Program-made: the position numbers and the translations under genes
Assembly: GCF_023221595.1 (NCBI RefSeq)
Contig: NZ_CP096563.1
Span: forward strand, 3,615,501-3,679,500
Length of the DNA stretch: 64,000 bases
Direction: 5' to 3'
From: Rhodococcus qingshengii JCM 15477
GTDB lineage: Bacteria; Actinomycetota; Actinomycetes; Mycobacteriales; Mycobacteriaceae
Notes under the pieces: generated by a model
The model's input: only the letters and a program-made list of their open reading frames with translations
Databases searched by the model: none
What the model was told of the DNA's origin: nothing
Shown: piece by piece, positions 1-7,232 of the stretch
Position numbering within the stretch: position 1 is the first letter of the stretch
Layout: every line of letters starts with the position of its first letter

Positions 1-15
1 GTTGTCATTGACAAC
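1..15. promoter_or_regulatory. 15-bp perfect palindrome, candidate operator of the first gene
   Basis: GTTGTCA-T-TGACAAC is a perfect inverted repeat with 7-bp arms and a 1-bp centre. It lies 50 bp upstream of the SDR start codon. A further TGTCA at 21-25 faces its right arm. This is typical of a TetR- or MarR-type site, but no partner regulator is visible because the window begins here. Confidence 0.5.
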
Positions 16-64
16 TATGGTGTCAGTGCCTACATTTGGGATCACCCGAACCGAAGGAGCCACC

Positions 65-895
65 ATGGCCATCGACGTAGCCGGAACCACCGTCCTCATC
101 ACCGGAGCCAGCGCTGGGCTCGGAGTGGAATTCGCTCATCGCTTTGCCGCTCGCGGCGCAAACCTGGTTCTGGTCGCCAGGCGGGCCGACCGCCTCGAGG
201 CACTCGCCACCGAACTCCGTGGCGCCCACGGCATCATCGTGACAGTCCTGCCCGCCGACCTGGCCGCACCCGGCGTCGGTGCATCGCTGCACCAGGAGCT
301 GACAAACCGTGGCATCACCGTCGACTCGCTGATCAACAACGCCGGATTCGGAACACACGGGGCATTCGTGGACGAAGATCTCGAGCGCGTCACGTCCGAG
401 ATTCAGCTCAACATCGCCACGCTGGTCGAGCTGACACACACATTCCTGCCCGACCTTCTCACCGGCCGCGGAGCACTGGTCAACATCGCCAGCACAGCGT
501 CGTTCCAGCCGACACCGGGCATGGCCGTCTACGGCGCATCCAAGGCGTTTGTACTCAACTTCACCGAAGCACTCTGGGCCGAAGCTCGCGGCAGCGGATT
601 GACTGTATTGGCGGTGTGCCCCGGTCCGACGCGCACCGAGTTCTTCGACGTAGTCGGCTCCGAAGACGCGGCGGTCGGGCGAATGCAGACGGCAACTCAG
701 GTGGTGGACACCGCTTTCCGAGCACTGGATCGACGCTACGCGCCGCCGACCGTCGTATCGGGACTGCCGAACTGGGTGTCCTCGATCAGCACTCGCTTCG
801 CAACCCGCCGGTTGGGCGCGCTGATTTCCGGGCGACTGTTGGGTGACGTGCGAATGAAAGCCGAAACCAAGCGCTCGTCGACCTCTGCGGCGTAG
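65..895 (+). CDS. SDR-family NAD(P)-dependent oxidoreductase
   Basis: A 276-residue classical short-chain dehydrogenase/reductase, probably cytosolic. The N-terminal Rossmann signature TGASAGLG lies near residue 15, NNAG near residue 95, and the catalytic Ser plus YxxxK (YGASK) near residues 145-162. The order and length fit the DltE/YqjQ-like branch that reduces or oxidises small carbonyl compounds; the substrate cannot be told. I chose the ATG at 65 because GAAGGAG lies six bases upstream; the frame stays open further left from a TTG but lacks a ribosome site. It converges on the DUF2567 gene with an 11-bp gap. Expression is probably set by the palindrome at the left edge. Confidence 0.85.
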   Translation: MAIDVAGTTVLITGASAGLGVEFAHRFAARGANLVLVARRADRLEALATELRGAHGIIVTVLPADLAAPGVGASLHQELTNRGITVDSLINNAGFGTHGAFVDEDLERVTSEIQLNIATLVELTHTFLPDLLTGRGALVNIASTASFQPTPGMAVYGASKAFVLNFTEALWAEARGSGLTVLAVCPGPTRTEFFDVVGSEDAAVGRMQTATQVVDTAFRALDRRYAPPTVVSGLPNWVSSISTRFATRRLGALISGRLLGDVRMKAETKRSSTSAA

Positions 896-906
896 CGACG
901 CAACAG

Positions 907-1497
907 TTACGGAAGTTTCGGCTGGCTCTCGACTTCGGCCTGTTCGGTGTCGGTGGCCGGATCCCCAGATTCCGGATCCCCGGATTCCGGGTGGTCCCCC
1001 ACCCCGAGGTCGTCGTACGGATTGAGCACTGCAAGAACCAATGTCACGACGCACGCCGCGAGCGGCTGAAACAGAAGCACGAGCAAAGTTCCGACGTTCG
1101 GGGCCCGCGCAATGATCTCCCCGACCGCCGGATTGTCGGCCGTGGGGAAACGCAGTTTTGTCACGCCCGAACCCACGAGTGCCATCAGTCCGGTACCTGC
1201 CACTGAACCGACTATCAACCCGCCCAGGGCATAAGGACCTCGACTCAGGCGTGCCAACCAGGCCGCCACCGCCGACAGCACACCGACGATCAGTGCCAGC
1301 CAGATGAACACGGCGCTCGCGTCGAACTGATGAAGGCTCTCACCCGTCAACGCGACGCCGCGCCCCTCGGACACCACCAACAGGTGCTCGGCCGGAGCCA
1401 AGAACGCCCACAGCACACCGACGAGCACGCTCACGCCCGCAATGGTTGCGGCGATCACGATCGCGGTGCGCAGACGAATCTGCCGAAGAGAGATCAC
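907..1497 (-). CDS. DUF2567-type membrane protein (Rv1591-like)
   Basis: A 196-residue integral membrane protein with four likely hydrophobic spans (roughly residues 9-30, 65-85, 90-112 and 135-160). Its hydrophilic C-terminus carries tandem PESGD repeats, encoded by a short direct DNA repeat. The function is unknown. The order bioB, Rv1590-like gene, this gene matches my recollection of M. tuberculosis Rv1589-Rv1591, which suggests cotranscription with biotin synthesis. The frame is open upstream to 1569, but that would overlap bsaP by 61 bp. I prefer the GTG at 1497, just after the bsaP stop. Whether it helps biotin metabolism or is merely carried along cannot be seen. Confidence 0.7.
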   Translation of the reverse strand: MISLRQIRLRTAIVIAATIAGVSVLVGVLWAFLAPAEHLLVVSEGRGVALTGESLHQFDASAVFIWLALIVGVLSAVAAWLARLSRGPYALGGLIVGSVAGTGLMALVGSGVTKLRFPTADNPAVGEIIARAPNVGTLLVLLFQPLAACVVTLVLAVLNPYDDLGVGDHPESGDPESGDPATDTEQAEVESQPKLP

Positions 1498-1508
1498 ACA
1501 GAGTGACG

Positions 1509-1733
1509 CTACCTGCGGGCGACGTCGATCGAGTCGACGACACCGTGTCGGGAGCATTTCGCCCACCATCCGTCAGGGCTGACCTGAACGATCATGCGGC
1601 GCCCGCACTGCTCGCAGAAGCGAGGAGGCTCGAGCCCCATCGACGCCGCAGTCGGCGTCGGATCGTCGACGCCGTCGACGATCCGACGCCCGGTGAACGG
1701 GTTGTACCGCTCCTCGGTCACCGGAGTGCTCAC
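1509..1733 (-). CDS. bsaP: Biotin synthase auxiliary protein BsaP (Rv1590-like)
   Basis: A 74-residue protein starting with GTG, overlapping the bioB stop by four bases (GTGA), so the two are probably translationally coupled. It has the CEQC pair near residue 41 and a third Cys in KCSRH near residue 59, plus the YNPFTGRR motif near the N-terminus. Small Cys-containing proteins directly downstream of bioB in Actinobacteria have been described as BsaP, needed for BioB to convert dethiobiotin to biotin, probably by supporting its iron-sulfur clusters. The identification rests on position, size and cysteine pattern; I cannot run an alignment. Confidence 0.75.
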   Translation of the reverse strand: MSTPVTEERYNPFTGRRIVDGVDDPTPTAASMGLEPPRFCEQCGRRMIVQVSPDGWWAKCSRHGVVDSIDVARR

Positions 1734-2758
1734 AGAGTGTCGTTCAGTGCTTTGATCGGCATCTGCAGATCCACCAACAAATCCAGATCCTTCTCGGCGG
1801 GACGTCCGAGGGTCGTCAGATAGTTGCCGACGATCACGGCGTTGATTCCGCCGAGGATGCCCTGCTTGGCACCCAGGTCGCCGAGAGTGATCTCGCGTCC
1901 ACCTGCGAAGCGCAAGATCGTGCGAGGCAGCGCGAGACGGAAAGCGGCCACGGACTTGAGCGCCTCGCTGGCGGGCAGCACGTCCAGATCACCGAACGGC
2001 GTACCCGGACGCGGGTTGAGGAAGTTGAGCGGGACCTCGTCCGGCTCCAGTTCAGCCAGGTTGGCCGCGAATTCTGCGCGCTGCTCCAGCGATTCACCCA
2101 TGCCGAGGATTCCGCCGCAGCACACTTCCATGCCTGCTCCACGAACCATCCGAAGCGTGTTCCACCGCTCTTCCCACGAGTGCGTGGTCACGACGTTCGG
2201 GAAATGCGACTTCGAAGTTTCCAAGTTGTGGTTGTACCGGTGCACACCCATGGCGGCCAGTTGGTCGACCTGCTCCTGGGTGAGCATGCCGAGCGAGCAG
2301 GCGATCTGGATGTCGACCTCGTTGCGGATCGCCTCGATGCCTGCGGCAACCTGAGCGAGCAACCGGGCGTCGGGTCCGCGGACGGCGGCCACGATGCAGA
2401 ACTCGGTAGCGCCCGACTTCGCAGTCTGCTTGGCAGCTTCCACCAAGCTCGGGATGTCCAACCACGCCGCGCGAACCGGCGACTGGAAGAGTCCGGACTG
2501 CGAGCAGAAATGGCAGTCCTCAGGGCAGCCGCCCGTCTTCAGGCTGATGATGCCCTCGACCTCGACCTCCGGTCCACACCACTTCATACGCACATCGTGG
2601 GCGAGAGCCAGCAGGTCTTCGAGCCTGTCGTCGTCGAGTCGGAGTACGTCGAGCACCTGGCTTTCGGTCAGGCCAACTCCTCTTTCGAGAACTTGCTCGC
2701 GCGCCTGGTCGAGGATGTCGACCGTCGCAGGGGCCGTGCTAATCGGGGGCGGGGTCAC
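1730..2758 (-). CDS. bioB: Biotin synthase BioB
   Basis: A 342-residue radical-SAM enzyme that inserts sulfur into dethiobiotin, the last step of biotin synthesis. The SAM [4Fe-4S] motif is CPEDCHFC with the following SQS (about residues 77-87). YNHNLETS, around residue 177, and the [10 protein letters not shown] region are BioB hallmarks. The GTG at 2758 has a strong GAAGGAG ribosome site; the longer frame reaching 2842 would begin inside the operators and is rejected. The gene is first in a bioB-bsaP-DUF2567 operon and diverges from bioQ across two candidate BioQ operators, so it should be repressed when biotin is plentiful. Confidence 0.95.
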   Translation of the reverse strand: MTPPPISTAPATVDILDQAREQVLERGVGLTESQVLDVLRLDDDRLEDLLALAHDVRMKWCGPEVEVEGIISLKTGGCPEDCHFCSQSGLFQSPVRAAWLDIPSLVEAAKQTAKSGATEFCIVAAVRGPDARLLAQVAAGIEAIRNEVDIQIACSLGMLTQEQVDQLAAMGVHRYNHNLETSKSHFPNVVTTHSWEERWNTLRMVRGAGMEVCCGGILGMGESLEQRAEFAANLAELEPDEVPLNFLNPRPGTPFGDLDVLPASEALKSVAAFRLALPRTILRFAGGREITLGDLGAKQGILGGINAVIVGNYLTTLGRPAEKDLDLLVDLQMPIKALNDTL

Positions 2759-2784
2759 AGACGTCTCCTTCGAAACCAGCAAAA

Positions 2785-2815
2785 TTGAACACCGTACAAG
2801 TTGAACGGTGTTCAC
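2785..2815. promoter_or_regulatory. Tandem BioQ-type operators between bioB and bioQ
   Basis: Two adjacent 15-bp elements, TTGAACACCGTACAA (2785-2799) and TTGAACGGTGTTCAC (2801-2815), lie 16 bp centre to centre. Both follow TTGAAC-N3-GT(T/A)CA(A/C). The same word occurs once more as a perfect palindrome in the bioF/bioA gap. Published actinobacterial BioQ sites have the TGAAC-N3-GTTAC/GTTCA form, so this is the expected target of the adjacent TetR protein. Confidence 0.8.
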
Positions 2816-2907
2816 GTTAGAGACGTGGTGGAATACTGTCAAAGGCGGGTCCGATCGACATTCGATCGAGAGCGCTCCACAGCGGGACGAAACGAGGGGA
2901 ACAACAA

Positions 2908-3564
2908 GTGCAGTTGCGACGCGGCGACGTGCTGGACGGCGCCATGGCGATACTCGACGAGTTCGGACTTGCCGACCTCACGATGCGCAGGCTCGCAACC
3001 TCACTAGGTGTCCAACCCGGCGCTCTCTACTGGCATTTCCCGAACAAACAGACCTTGCTCGGCGCGGTTGTCGACAAGATCCTCGAAGACCTCGACGCCC
3101 CCGTTGACGCGGACACGTGGCAAGAGGCGTATTCCGAACTGGCACACAGACTTCGGTCTGCCCTACTGGCGCACCGCGATGGCGCCGAGTTGGTCAGCGC
3201 CACCTTCGCTTCGCGGATGACGAACAGCAAGGTGCGCGAGCATTTCGTACAAGCCGGGCAAGAATCCGGTCTCTCACGCGAGCACGCCCAACTCGCGGCG
3301 TACGCCCTGCTGTATTACGTACTCGGCCATACCGTGGACGAGCAGTCCCGAGCGCAGATGGAAGAAATGGGGGCACTTACCCGAGCACCCATTTCCCCCG
3401 ACTCCCCCGAGGTGATCGGCGGCGGTTCCGACGAGGACCTCCTCGACGGCGATCCGACAGTGCGCTTCCAGTTCGGCCTGGACCTGTTCATCGACGGCAT
3501 TCGCACTCGCCTGAATTCGATCCCCGATTCAACGCCCATCGAATCGGCTCTACGACACTCCTGA
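2908..3564 (+). CDS. bioQ: BioQ, TetR-family repressor of biotin genes
   Basis: A 218-residue TetR-family regulator. The helix-turn-helix lies at residues 24-45, including [21 protein letters not shown], and a tetracycline-repressor-like C-terminal ligand domain follows. It is divergent from bioB, with operators in the intergenic region matching the site before bioA/bioFD. This is the BioQ arrangement known from corynebacteria and mycobacteria, where BioQ replaces BirA as the biotin-gene repressor. It begins with GTG preceded by GAGGGGA. Its 3' end overlaps the converging azlD gene by 15 bp. The biological signal to which it responds is not visible here. Confidence 0.85.
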   Translation: MQLRRGDVLDGAMAILDEFGLADLTMRRLATSLGVQPGALYWHFPNKQTLLGAVVDKILEDLDAPVDADTWQEAYSELAHRLRSALLAHRDGAELVSATFASRMTNSKVREHFVQAGQESGLSREHAQLAAYALLYYVLGHTVDEQSRAQMEEMGALTRAPISPDSPEVIGGGSDEDLLDGDPTVRFQFGLDLFIDGIRTRLNSIPDSTPIESALRHS

Positions 3565-3870
3565 CAGTCGGAGTACTGCAGTAGTGCCGGCCGCGACAAT
3601 CACCACGACCACCAACGGCGCCTTGAACCAGGCGCAGATGCCTCCGGCCACCACGCCGAGCATCCGCGCCGGCCCCGCAACGTCATGCCCGGTGAAGACC
3701 GTCGATGTCACAACCACTGCGAGCAGCAGCACCACGACAGCACGATCGAGGGTTTTCTCGGCGAAGCCGGAGAGCTTCACCCGAGCGCGGAGCAGAACGC
3801 CACTTGCCCGCAAAGCGTAAGAACCGCAAGCGAACACGACGATACCGATCCAGACCGACGCGGTATTCAT
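3550..3870 (-). CDS. azlD: AzlD-type branched-chain amino acid transporter subunit
   Basis: A 106-residue, mostly hydrophobic protein with about four membrane spans, the size of AzlD, the small partner of AzlC in branched-chain amino acid (and analogue) export. The ATG at 3870 overlaps the azlC stop by four bases, so the pair is translationally coupled in the order azlC-azlD. Its stop codon lies inside the end of bioQ on the other strand. Identification rests on size, topology and the AzlC neighbour, since AzlD sequences are poorly conserved. Confidence 0.8.
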   Translation of the reverse strand: MNTASVWIGIVVFACGSYALRASGVLLRARVKLSGFAEKTLDRAVVVLLLAVVVTSTVFTGHDVAGPARMLGVVAGGICAWFKAPLVVVVIVAAGTTAVLRLSGVS

Positions 3871-4580
3871 CGAACCTTCTCCCGGAACGGTATCGTCACC
3901 GCGATACTCAGCAGCGCAACGAGCGGAGCGGTACCCGACGGCAGGAACGGCGACGTGGCCACCGCGACTGCTGCACCGATCACAGCGGCAAGCAATGTCA
4001 CCTTTTCCTTCAGCGCAGGCAAGACAAGGGCCAGAATGACAACCGGAAACGCGGCATCCAATCCCAACGCGCCGGGGTCTCGGACGACTCTGCCGAGCAG
4101 CCCGCCCAGGAGAGCTCCGATCGGCCACGACACCGCGATCCCGATTCCACAGAACCAAAAAGCCGCACGCTTGCGCTCCACCGATTCCTGCGCCATGGCG
4201 ACCGCGACGCTTTCGTCGTTGACCAGGTGCGCGCCGACCAACTTGCGCCAGCCCGAGCCCCTGCGCCAGCCTGAATCCGTGTGGCGAGCCTCGCCGAGAA
4301 AAGATCCCGCTGCCAATCCGTAGGCGAAGTTTCGGGAGTTGATCAGCAAGCCGGCTATAACTGCAGCGACGGCGCCGCCTCCGGCCGCGATGATTCCGAT
4401 GAACAAGAACTCCGAAGACGCTCCCAGAACGAGTACAGCCAACGCCAAAAGCTGCCACAACGAGAATCCAGCCGATCCTGCCGTCACACCGTAGGACGCA
4501 CCGACGATGGCCACGGAGAGACAGATCAGCACGCTCACCCGAACCGTGTCTCGATCAACTGTTCGCCATAAAGAACGCAT
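3867..4580 (-). CDS. azlC: AzlC-family branched-chain amino acid permease
   Basis: A 237-residue membrane protein with several hydrophobic spans and the AzlC hallmarks: an N-terminal SYGVTAGSAGFSLWQ-like segment, NSRNFAYGLAAG near residue 95, and the NDESVAVAM segment before the middle. With AzlD it is expected to form an exporter for branched-chain or other neutral amino acids. I chose the ATG at 4580; a TTG at 4616 would add twelve residues. It is divergent from an XRE-cupin regulator, a pairing seen for many azlCD operons, which suggests control by that protein. Confidence 0.88.
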   Translation of the reverse strand: MRSLWRTVDRDTVRVSVLICLSVAIVGASYGVTAGSAGFSLWQLLALAVLVLGASSEFLFIGIIAAGGGAVAAVIAGLLINSRNFAYGLAAGSFLGEARHTDSGWRRGSGWRKLVGAHLVNDESVAVAMAQESVERKRAAFWFCGIGIAVSWPIGALLGGLLGRVVRDPGALGLDAAFPVVILALVLPALKEKVTLLAAVIGAAVAVATSPFLPSGTAPLVALLSIAVTIPFREKVR

Positions 4581-4590
4581 GTATTCTATG

Positions 4591-4617
4591 TTGAACGAAG
4601 TGACACCGTTCGTCAAG
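4591..4617. promoter_or_regulatory. Imperfect inverted repeat between azlC and its regulator
   Basis: ACGAA (4595-4599) and TTCGT (4609-4613) form an inverted repeat with GTG-A-CAC at its centre, flanked by TTGA and TCAA at the outer ends. It lies between the divergent azlC and XRE-cupin starts, where an operator for the regulator would be expected. The symmetry is imperfect, so the assignment is tentative. Confidence 0.35.
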
Positions 4618-4644
4618 TAGAACGATCGATCGGAGAATCGAACG

Positions 4645-5217
4645 ATGCCCAGTAATGAAACGGATACAGCGCAGACTCCTCAGAAACTGGTCGCCGTCGC
4701 ACTCAAACGCGAACGTGCCCGAGCAGGCTTGAGCCTTTCGGAGGTCGCCCGGCGCGCCGATATCGCCAAGTCCACACTCTCCCAACTCGAATCCGGACTC
4801 GGAAATCCGAGCCTCGAAACTCTGTGGGCACTCGGAAACGCATTGGGTGTGCCGTTCTCACAACTCGTCGACTCTCAGGCACAGACCGTTCAGTTGATTC
4901 GAGCCGGAGAAGGTCCCGCGATTGCGTCGGCAAACGCGTCGTACATCGCGACGCTCTTGGCGCCGAGCCCACCGAACGCACGACGCGATCTGTATCGGGT
5001 AGTCGCCGAACCGGGCGAGCCGCGTATTTCCACTCCGCATGCACGCGGCACCACCGAACACGTCGTGATCGGCACCGGACGGGCGGAGGTCGGGCCCACT
5101 GCAAATCCGATCGAACTCGGACCGGGCGATTATCTTGCTTATCCCGGCGACGAGGAGCACATCTTTCGGGCGCTCGAACCAGGGACGACAGCGATCTTGG
5201 TGTCGGAACACACCTGA
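4645..5217 (+). CDS. XRE-family regulator with C-terminal cupin domain
   Basis: A 190-residue protein. Residues 17-72 are an XRE/HTH_3 domain (LSLSEVARRADIAKSTLSQLE), and the second half is a cupin-2 fold containing TPHARGTTEHVVIGTG and PGDYLAYPGDEEH. Such proteins sense small molecules with the cupin and usually regulate adjacent transport or catabolic genes. It diverges from azlCD, its most likely target. The ATG follows CGGAG by about nine bases. The effector is unknown; an amino acid is plausible from context only. Confidence 0.85.
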   Translation: MPSNETDTAQTPQKLVAVALKRERARAGLSLSEVARRADIAKSTLSQLESGLGNPSLETLWALGNALGVPFSQLVDSQAQTVQLIRAGEGPAIASANASYIATLLAPSPPNARRDLYRVVAEPGEPRISTPHARGTTEHVVIGTGRAEVGPTANPIELGPGDYLAYPGDEEHIFRALEPGTTAILVSEHT

Positions 5218-5318
5218 GCCGCGATGAGTTTCGCCGCTGCGGGAAGTCTATATCTGGGAGGTGACGTGACCAGAGCCTCGATTGCCGACGACAGTAACGA
5301 CCGACAGCAGGAGGACCC

Positions 5319-5732
5319 ATGTCCGGATCCAGCATCAGCAGCATTTTGCTCTCGAGCACCGACCCCGAACGCTTGCGCGACTGGTACGCCGAGGCGTTCG
5401 CCCCGAAGGTCGACCGGACTCCCGGCGAACCCGGCTACGACGTGCTCGACTTCAACGGTTTCTACGTGATGCTCGACAGACGCGACGACGTCGGCGAGAC
5501 CAACCCCCAGCCGGGTCGCATGTTCCTCAACGTCGAAACCGACGACGCCCGGTCGATCGCACAGCGCATCGATACGCTCGGCGGAAACTGGCACGCTCCA
5601 CTCGAAGACCGCGGGGGCAGTTTGTTCGCCACTGCGATCGACCCCGACGGAAACTACGTTCAGATCATCGAGTTCAGCGAGGAAGCCAGGGCCGAGATGG
5701 AATCCGGAATGACGGATTCCCAAACCACCTAG
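5319..5732 (+). CDS. VOC-family (glyoxalase/dioxygenase-fold) protein
   Basis: A 137-residue vicinal-oxygen-chelate fold protein with two beta-alpha-beta-beta-beta halves: an N-terminal LLSSTDPERLRDWYAEAF and a C-terminal ATAIDPDGNYVQIIEFSEE ending. The DPDGNxxxxxE pattern carries the usual metal-ligand Glu. AGGAGG lies six bases before the ATG. It is followed 29 bp later by a second VOC gene on the same strand, so the two probably form one unit. Substrate and reaction (isomerase, dioxygenase or resistance protein) cannot be predicted from sequence. Confidence 0.82.
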   Translation: MSGSSISSILLSSTDPERLRDWYAEAFAPKVDRTPGEPGYDVLDFNGFYVMLDRRDDVGETNPQPGRMFLNVETDDARSIAQRIDTLGGNWHAPLEDRGGSLFATAIDPDGNYVQIIEFSEEARAEMESGMTDSQTT

Positions 5733-5761
5733 TCCGGCAACCGCTGGGAACGGAGATAGTC

Positions 5762-6136
5762 ATGCTTACAGACACGAAAGCATTCAGCGGATTTTCGGTG
5801 ACAGACATCGACTCTGCAAAGAAGTTCTACGGCGAAACACTCGGGTTGAAGGTAACCGACGGAGACATGGGACTGATTCGCCTACATCTTGCCGGCGGAA
5901 CCGAGATCCTCGTTTATCCGAAGCCGAATCACGAAGCGGCGACCTACACAATTCTCAACTTCGTCGTCGACGACATCGACACAACCGTCGACCAACTGAC
6001 CGCACGTGGCGTGGAGTTTCTCAAATACGACGGATTCCCCCAGGATGAGCGAGGCATCATGCGTGGCAACGGCCCCGACATCGCGTGGTTCACCGATCCC
6101 GCCGGCAATGTTCTGTCGGTGATCAAGGAGTCCTGA
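5762..6136 (+). CDS. VOC-family protein, second of a pair
   Basis: A 124-residue single VOC module. FSVTDIDSAKKFYGETLGL opens the first half, ILNFVVDDIDTTVDQL the second, and WFTDPAGNVLSVIKES closes it. The DPAGN motif is present but the expected metal-binding Glu is followed by Ser at the very end (KES), so a metal site is uncertain. A GGAG box precedes the ATG. It is cotranscribed with the preceding VOC gene, and a strong hairpin follows its stop. Specific function unknown. Confidence 0.82.
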   Translation: MLTDTKAFSGFSVTDIDSAKKFYGETLGLKVTDGDMGLIRLHLAGGTEILVYPKPNHEAATYTILNFVVDDIDTTVDQLTARGVEFLKYDGFPQDERGIMRGNGPDIAWFTDPAGNVLSVIKES

Positions 6137-6141
6137 CGCGC

Positions 6142-6306
6142 TTAACCGCTGAACAGCTGCGACTGCCGCTGTTCAGCGGTGTCGGTGTTGGAGCGTTCTG
6201 CTGCCGCAGTTTCACGCTCGGCAGCCAGTTGCTCGGCGCTTTTTGCGTCGACAACGGGCTCCGACGCGCTGAGGTCGGAAAACAAGCCACTGCTCGATTC
6301 GTTCAC
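6142..6306 (-). CDS. Small hydrophilic protein, unknown
   Basis: A possible 54-residue protein starting at GTG with AAGGGTGG upstream. It is rich in Ala, Glu, Ser and Gln (AEQLAAERETAAAERS), probably helical, with no cysteines or membrane span. The 12-bp perfect hairpin after the VOC gene is encoded within its last codons. A TTG at 6381 would lengthen it to 79 residues and make it overlap the next upstream small frame. No family recognised; it may be non-coding. Confidence 0.4.
   Translation of the reverse strand: MNESSSGLFSDLSASEPVVDAKSAEQLAAERETAAAERSNTDTAEQRQSQLFSG
6145..6180. terminator. Strong hairpin after the VOC pair
   Basis: ACCGCTGAACAG (6145-6156) pairs perfectly with CTGTTCAGCGGT (6169-6180) around a 12-base loop. 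It begins nine bases after the stop of the second VOC gene. There is no T-run, as is common in high-GC actinobacteria, so its role as a terminator is inferred from position. Confidence 0.6.
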
Positions 6307-6373
6307 ATGCCACCCTTTTGCCTGGTCATCGTTGCCGCGCGCAGATAAACCTGCGTTAGAGATCGGTCGATGG

Positions 6374-6556
6374 CTACTCAATTACTGCCGCCCGTACGGC
6401 GCCGACAAGACGCCGATGACTCAGCAGTTCTTCACCCAGTGTTGCACGCCTGTGTTTTCCACGAGAAATTCGGTCCAGACGGGTTGTCATCGCCCGCACG
6501 GCGGAGCAATGTGAAAGATGAGCGCGGAGCAGGTCGGCAGCACTTTCGTCGGACAC
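6374..6556 (-). CDS. Small basic protein, unknown
   Basis: A possible 60-residue protein beginning with GTG and preceded by GAGGGG at a good distance. The composition looks protein-like: an amphipathic LLRAHLSHCSAVRAM segment, then a basic RGKHRRATLGEELLSHRRL part. It points away from the 42-residue gene that starts 38 bp to the right, and may be cotranscribed with the small frame downstream. No family recognised, and the coding evidence is limited to the ribosome site and residue composition. Confidence 0.4.
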   Translation of the reverse strand: MSDESAADLLRAHLSHCSAVRAMTTRLDRISRGKHRRATLGEELLSHRRLVGAVRAAVIE

Positions 6557-6594
6557 CTGGCCCCTCAATTCACCGCACAATTTTTGGAGGAATC

Positions 6595-6723
6595 ATGTTG
6601 GGAATTGCTTTGGGCCTCGGCAGCGCCGCTGTCGGAATCGGCCTCGGACTGCTCGGCGCAGGAGCGGGAATTCTGCTGAGCGACAAGACCGTCAAAACCG
6701 CACGACGTGAACTCACCGCCTGA
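6595..6723 (+). CDS. Glycine-rich 42-residue membrane peptide
   Basis: The ATG follows a near-ideal GGAGG, seven bases upstream. The first 28 residues are an uninterrupted Gly/Ala/Leu/Ile span with small-residue spacing (GIALGLGSAAVGIGLGLLGAG) and the last 14 are polar and basic (SDKTVKTARRELTA). That suggests a single membrane helix with a cytosolic tail. Its end overlaps the start of the S74-domain gene by 17 bp, hinting at coupling. Function unknown; possibilities include a small membrane regulator or a toxin-like peptide, neither supported by homology. Confidence 0.55.
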   Translation: MLGIALGLGSAAVGIGLGLLGAGAGILLSDKTVKTARRELTA

Positions 6724-7222
6724 CGAGGGCGAGCGCACTGAATTTTTGGGCACTCGGGTCGGTATTCGGGTGAACGCCGCGATGCGACACCCCGCGCAGT
6801 GGGTGTTCGCACGGGCCGCGCATCGACGTGGCGTGCATACCGGCGTAGATGTTCCGACGAGCGCGCAGGACGTGCTCGACCGGTTGACGGCACTCCGAAT
6901 AAGTACGTGGAGTTACGGATTCGACCACAAGTCGGTCCGTCACCTGGGTCCGATGGCGCAAGACTTTGCGGCGATTTTCGGCTTGGGATCCAACGCCCGC
7001 CGGATCTCCGCCGTCGACGCGAACGGCGTCTGCATGGCGAGCATCCAAGCGTTGAACCGCAAAATCAGTGCCCTCGAGACAGAAGTCAGCGCGCTCGAGA
7101 AGGACGTGAACAGACTGAGACGGGAAACGGGAGACACGAGCACGACTCGGAATGCATTGGAAACAAACAACAATCACATATCCACACCGCTCGACGAATT
7201 CGGTGGATCCACCGGTCTGTAG
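6707..7222 (+). CDS. Orphan peptidase S74 / intramolecular chaperone-domain protein
   Basis: A 171-residue protein. Residues 52-120 match the S74 chaperone domain of phage tail spikes: TWSYGFD, then RHLGPMAQDFAAIFGLG (the conserved RHxGxxAQD motif), then ISAVDANGVCMASIQAL. A heptad-type coiled coil follows (about 112-140, KISALETEVSALEKDVNRL). The usual SD-containing autocleavage segment before the domain is not evident, and no tail-fibre body is attached. I used the GTG at 6707; starts at 6770 or 6782 are possible. It lies between a membrane peptide and a PucR regulator, with no phage genes nearby. Its role is unknown. Confidence 0.65.
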   Translation: MNSPPDEGERTEFLGTRVGIRVNAAMRHPAQWVFARAAHRRGVHTGVDVPTSAQDVLDRLTALRISTWSYGFDHKSVRHLGPMAQDFAAIFGLGSNARRISAVDANGVCMASIQALNRKISALETEVSALEKDVNRLRRETGDTSTTRNALETNNNHISTPLDEFGGSTGL

Positions 7223-7232
7223 TTTGTTCGGT

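Noticed and set aside
6707..7222. The S74 domain as evidence for a prophage remnant
   Set aside because: No integrase, capsid, tail, lysis genes or attachment-site repeats lie nearby, and flanking genes are metabolic.
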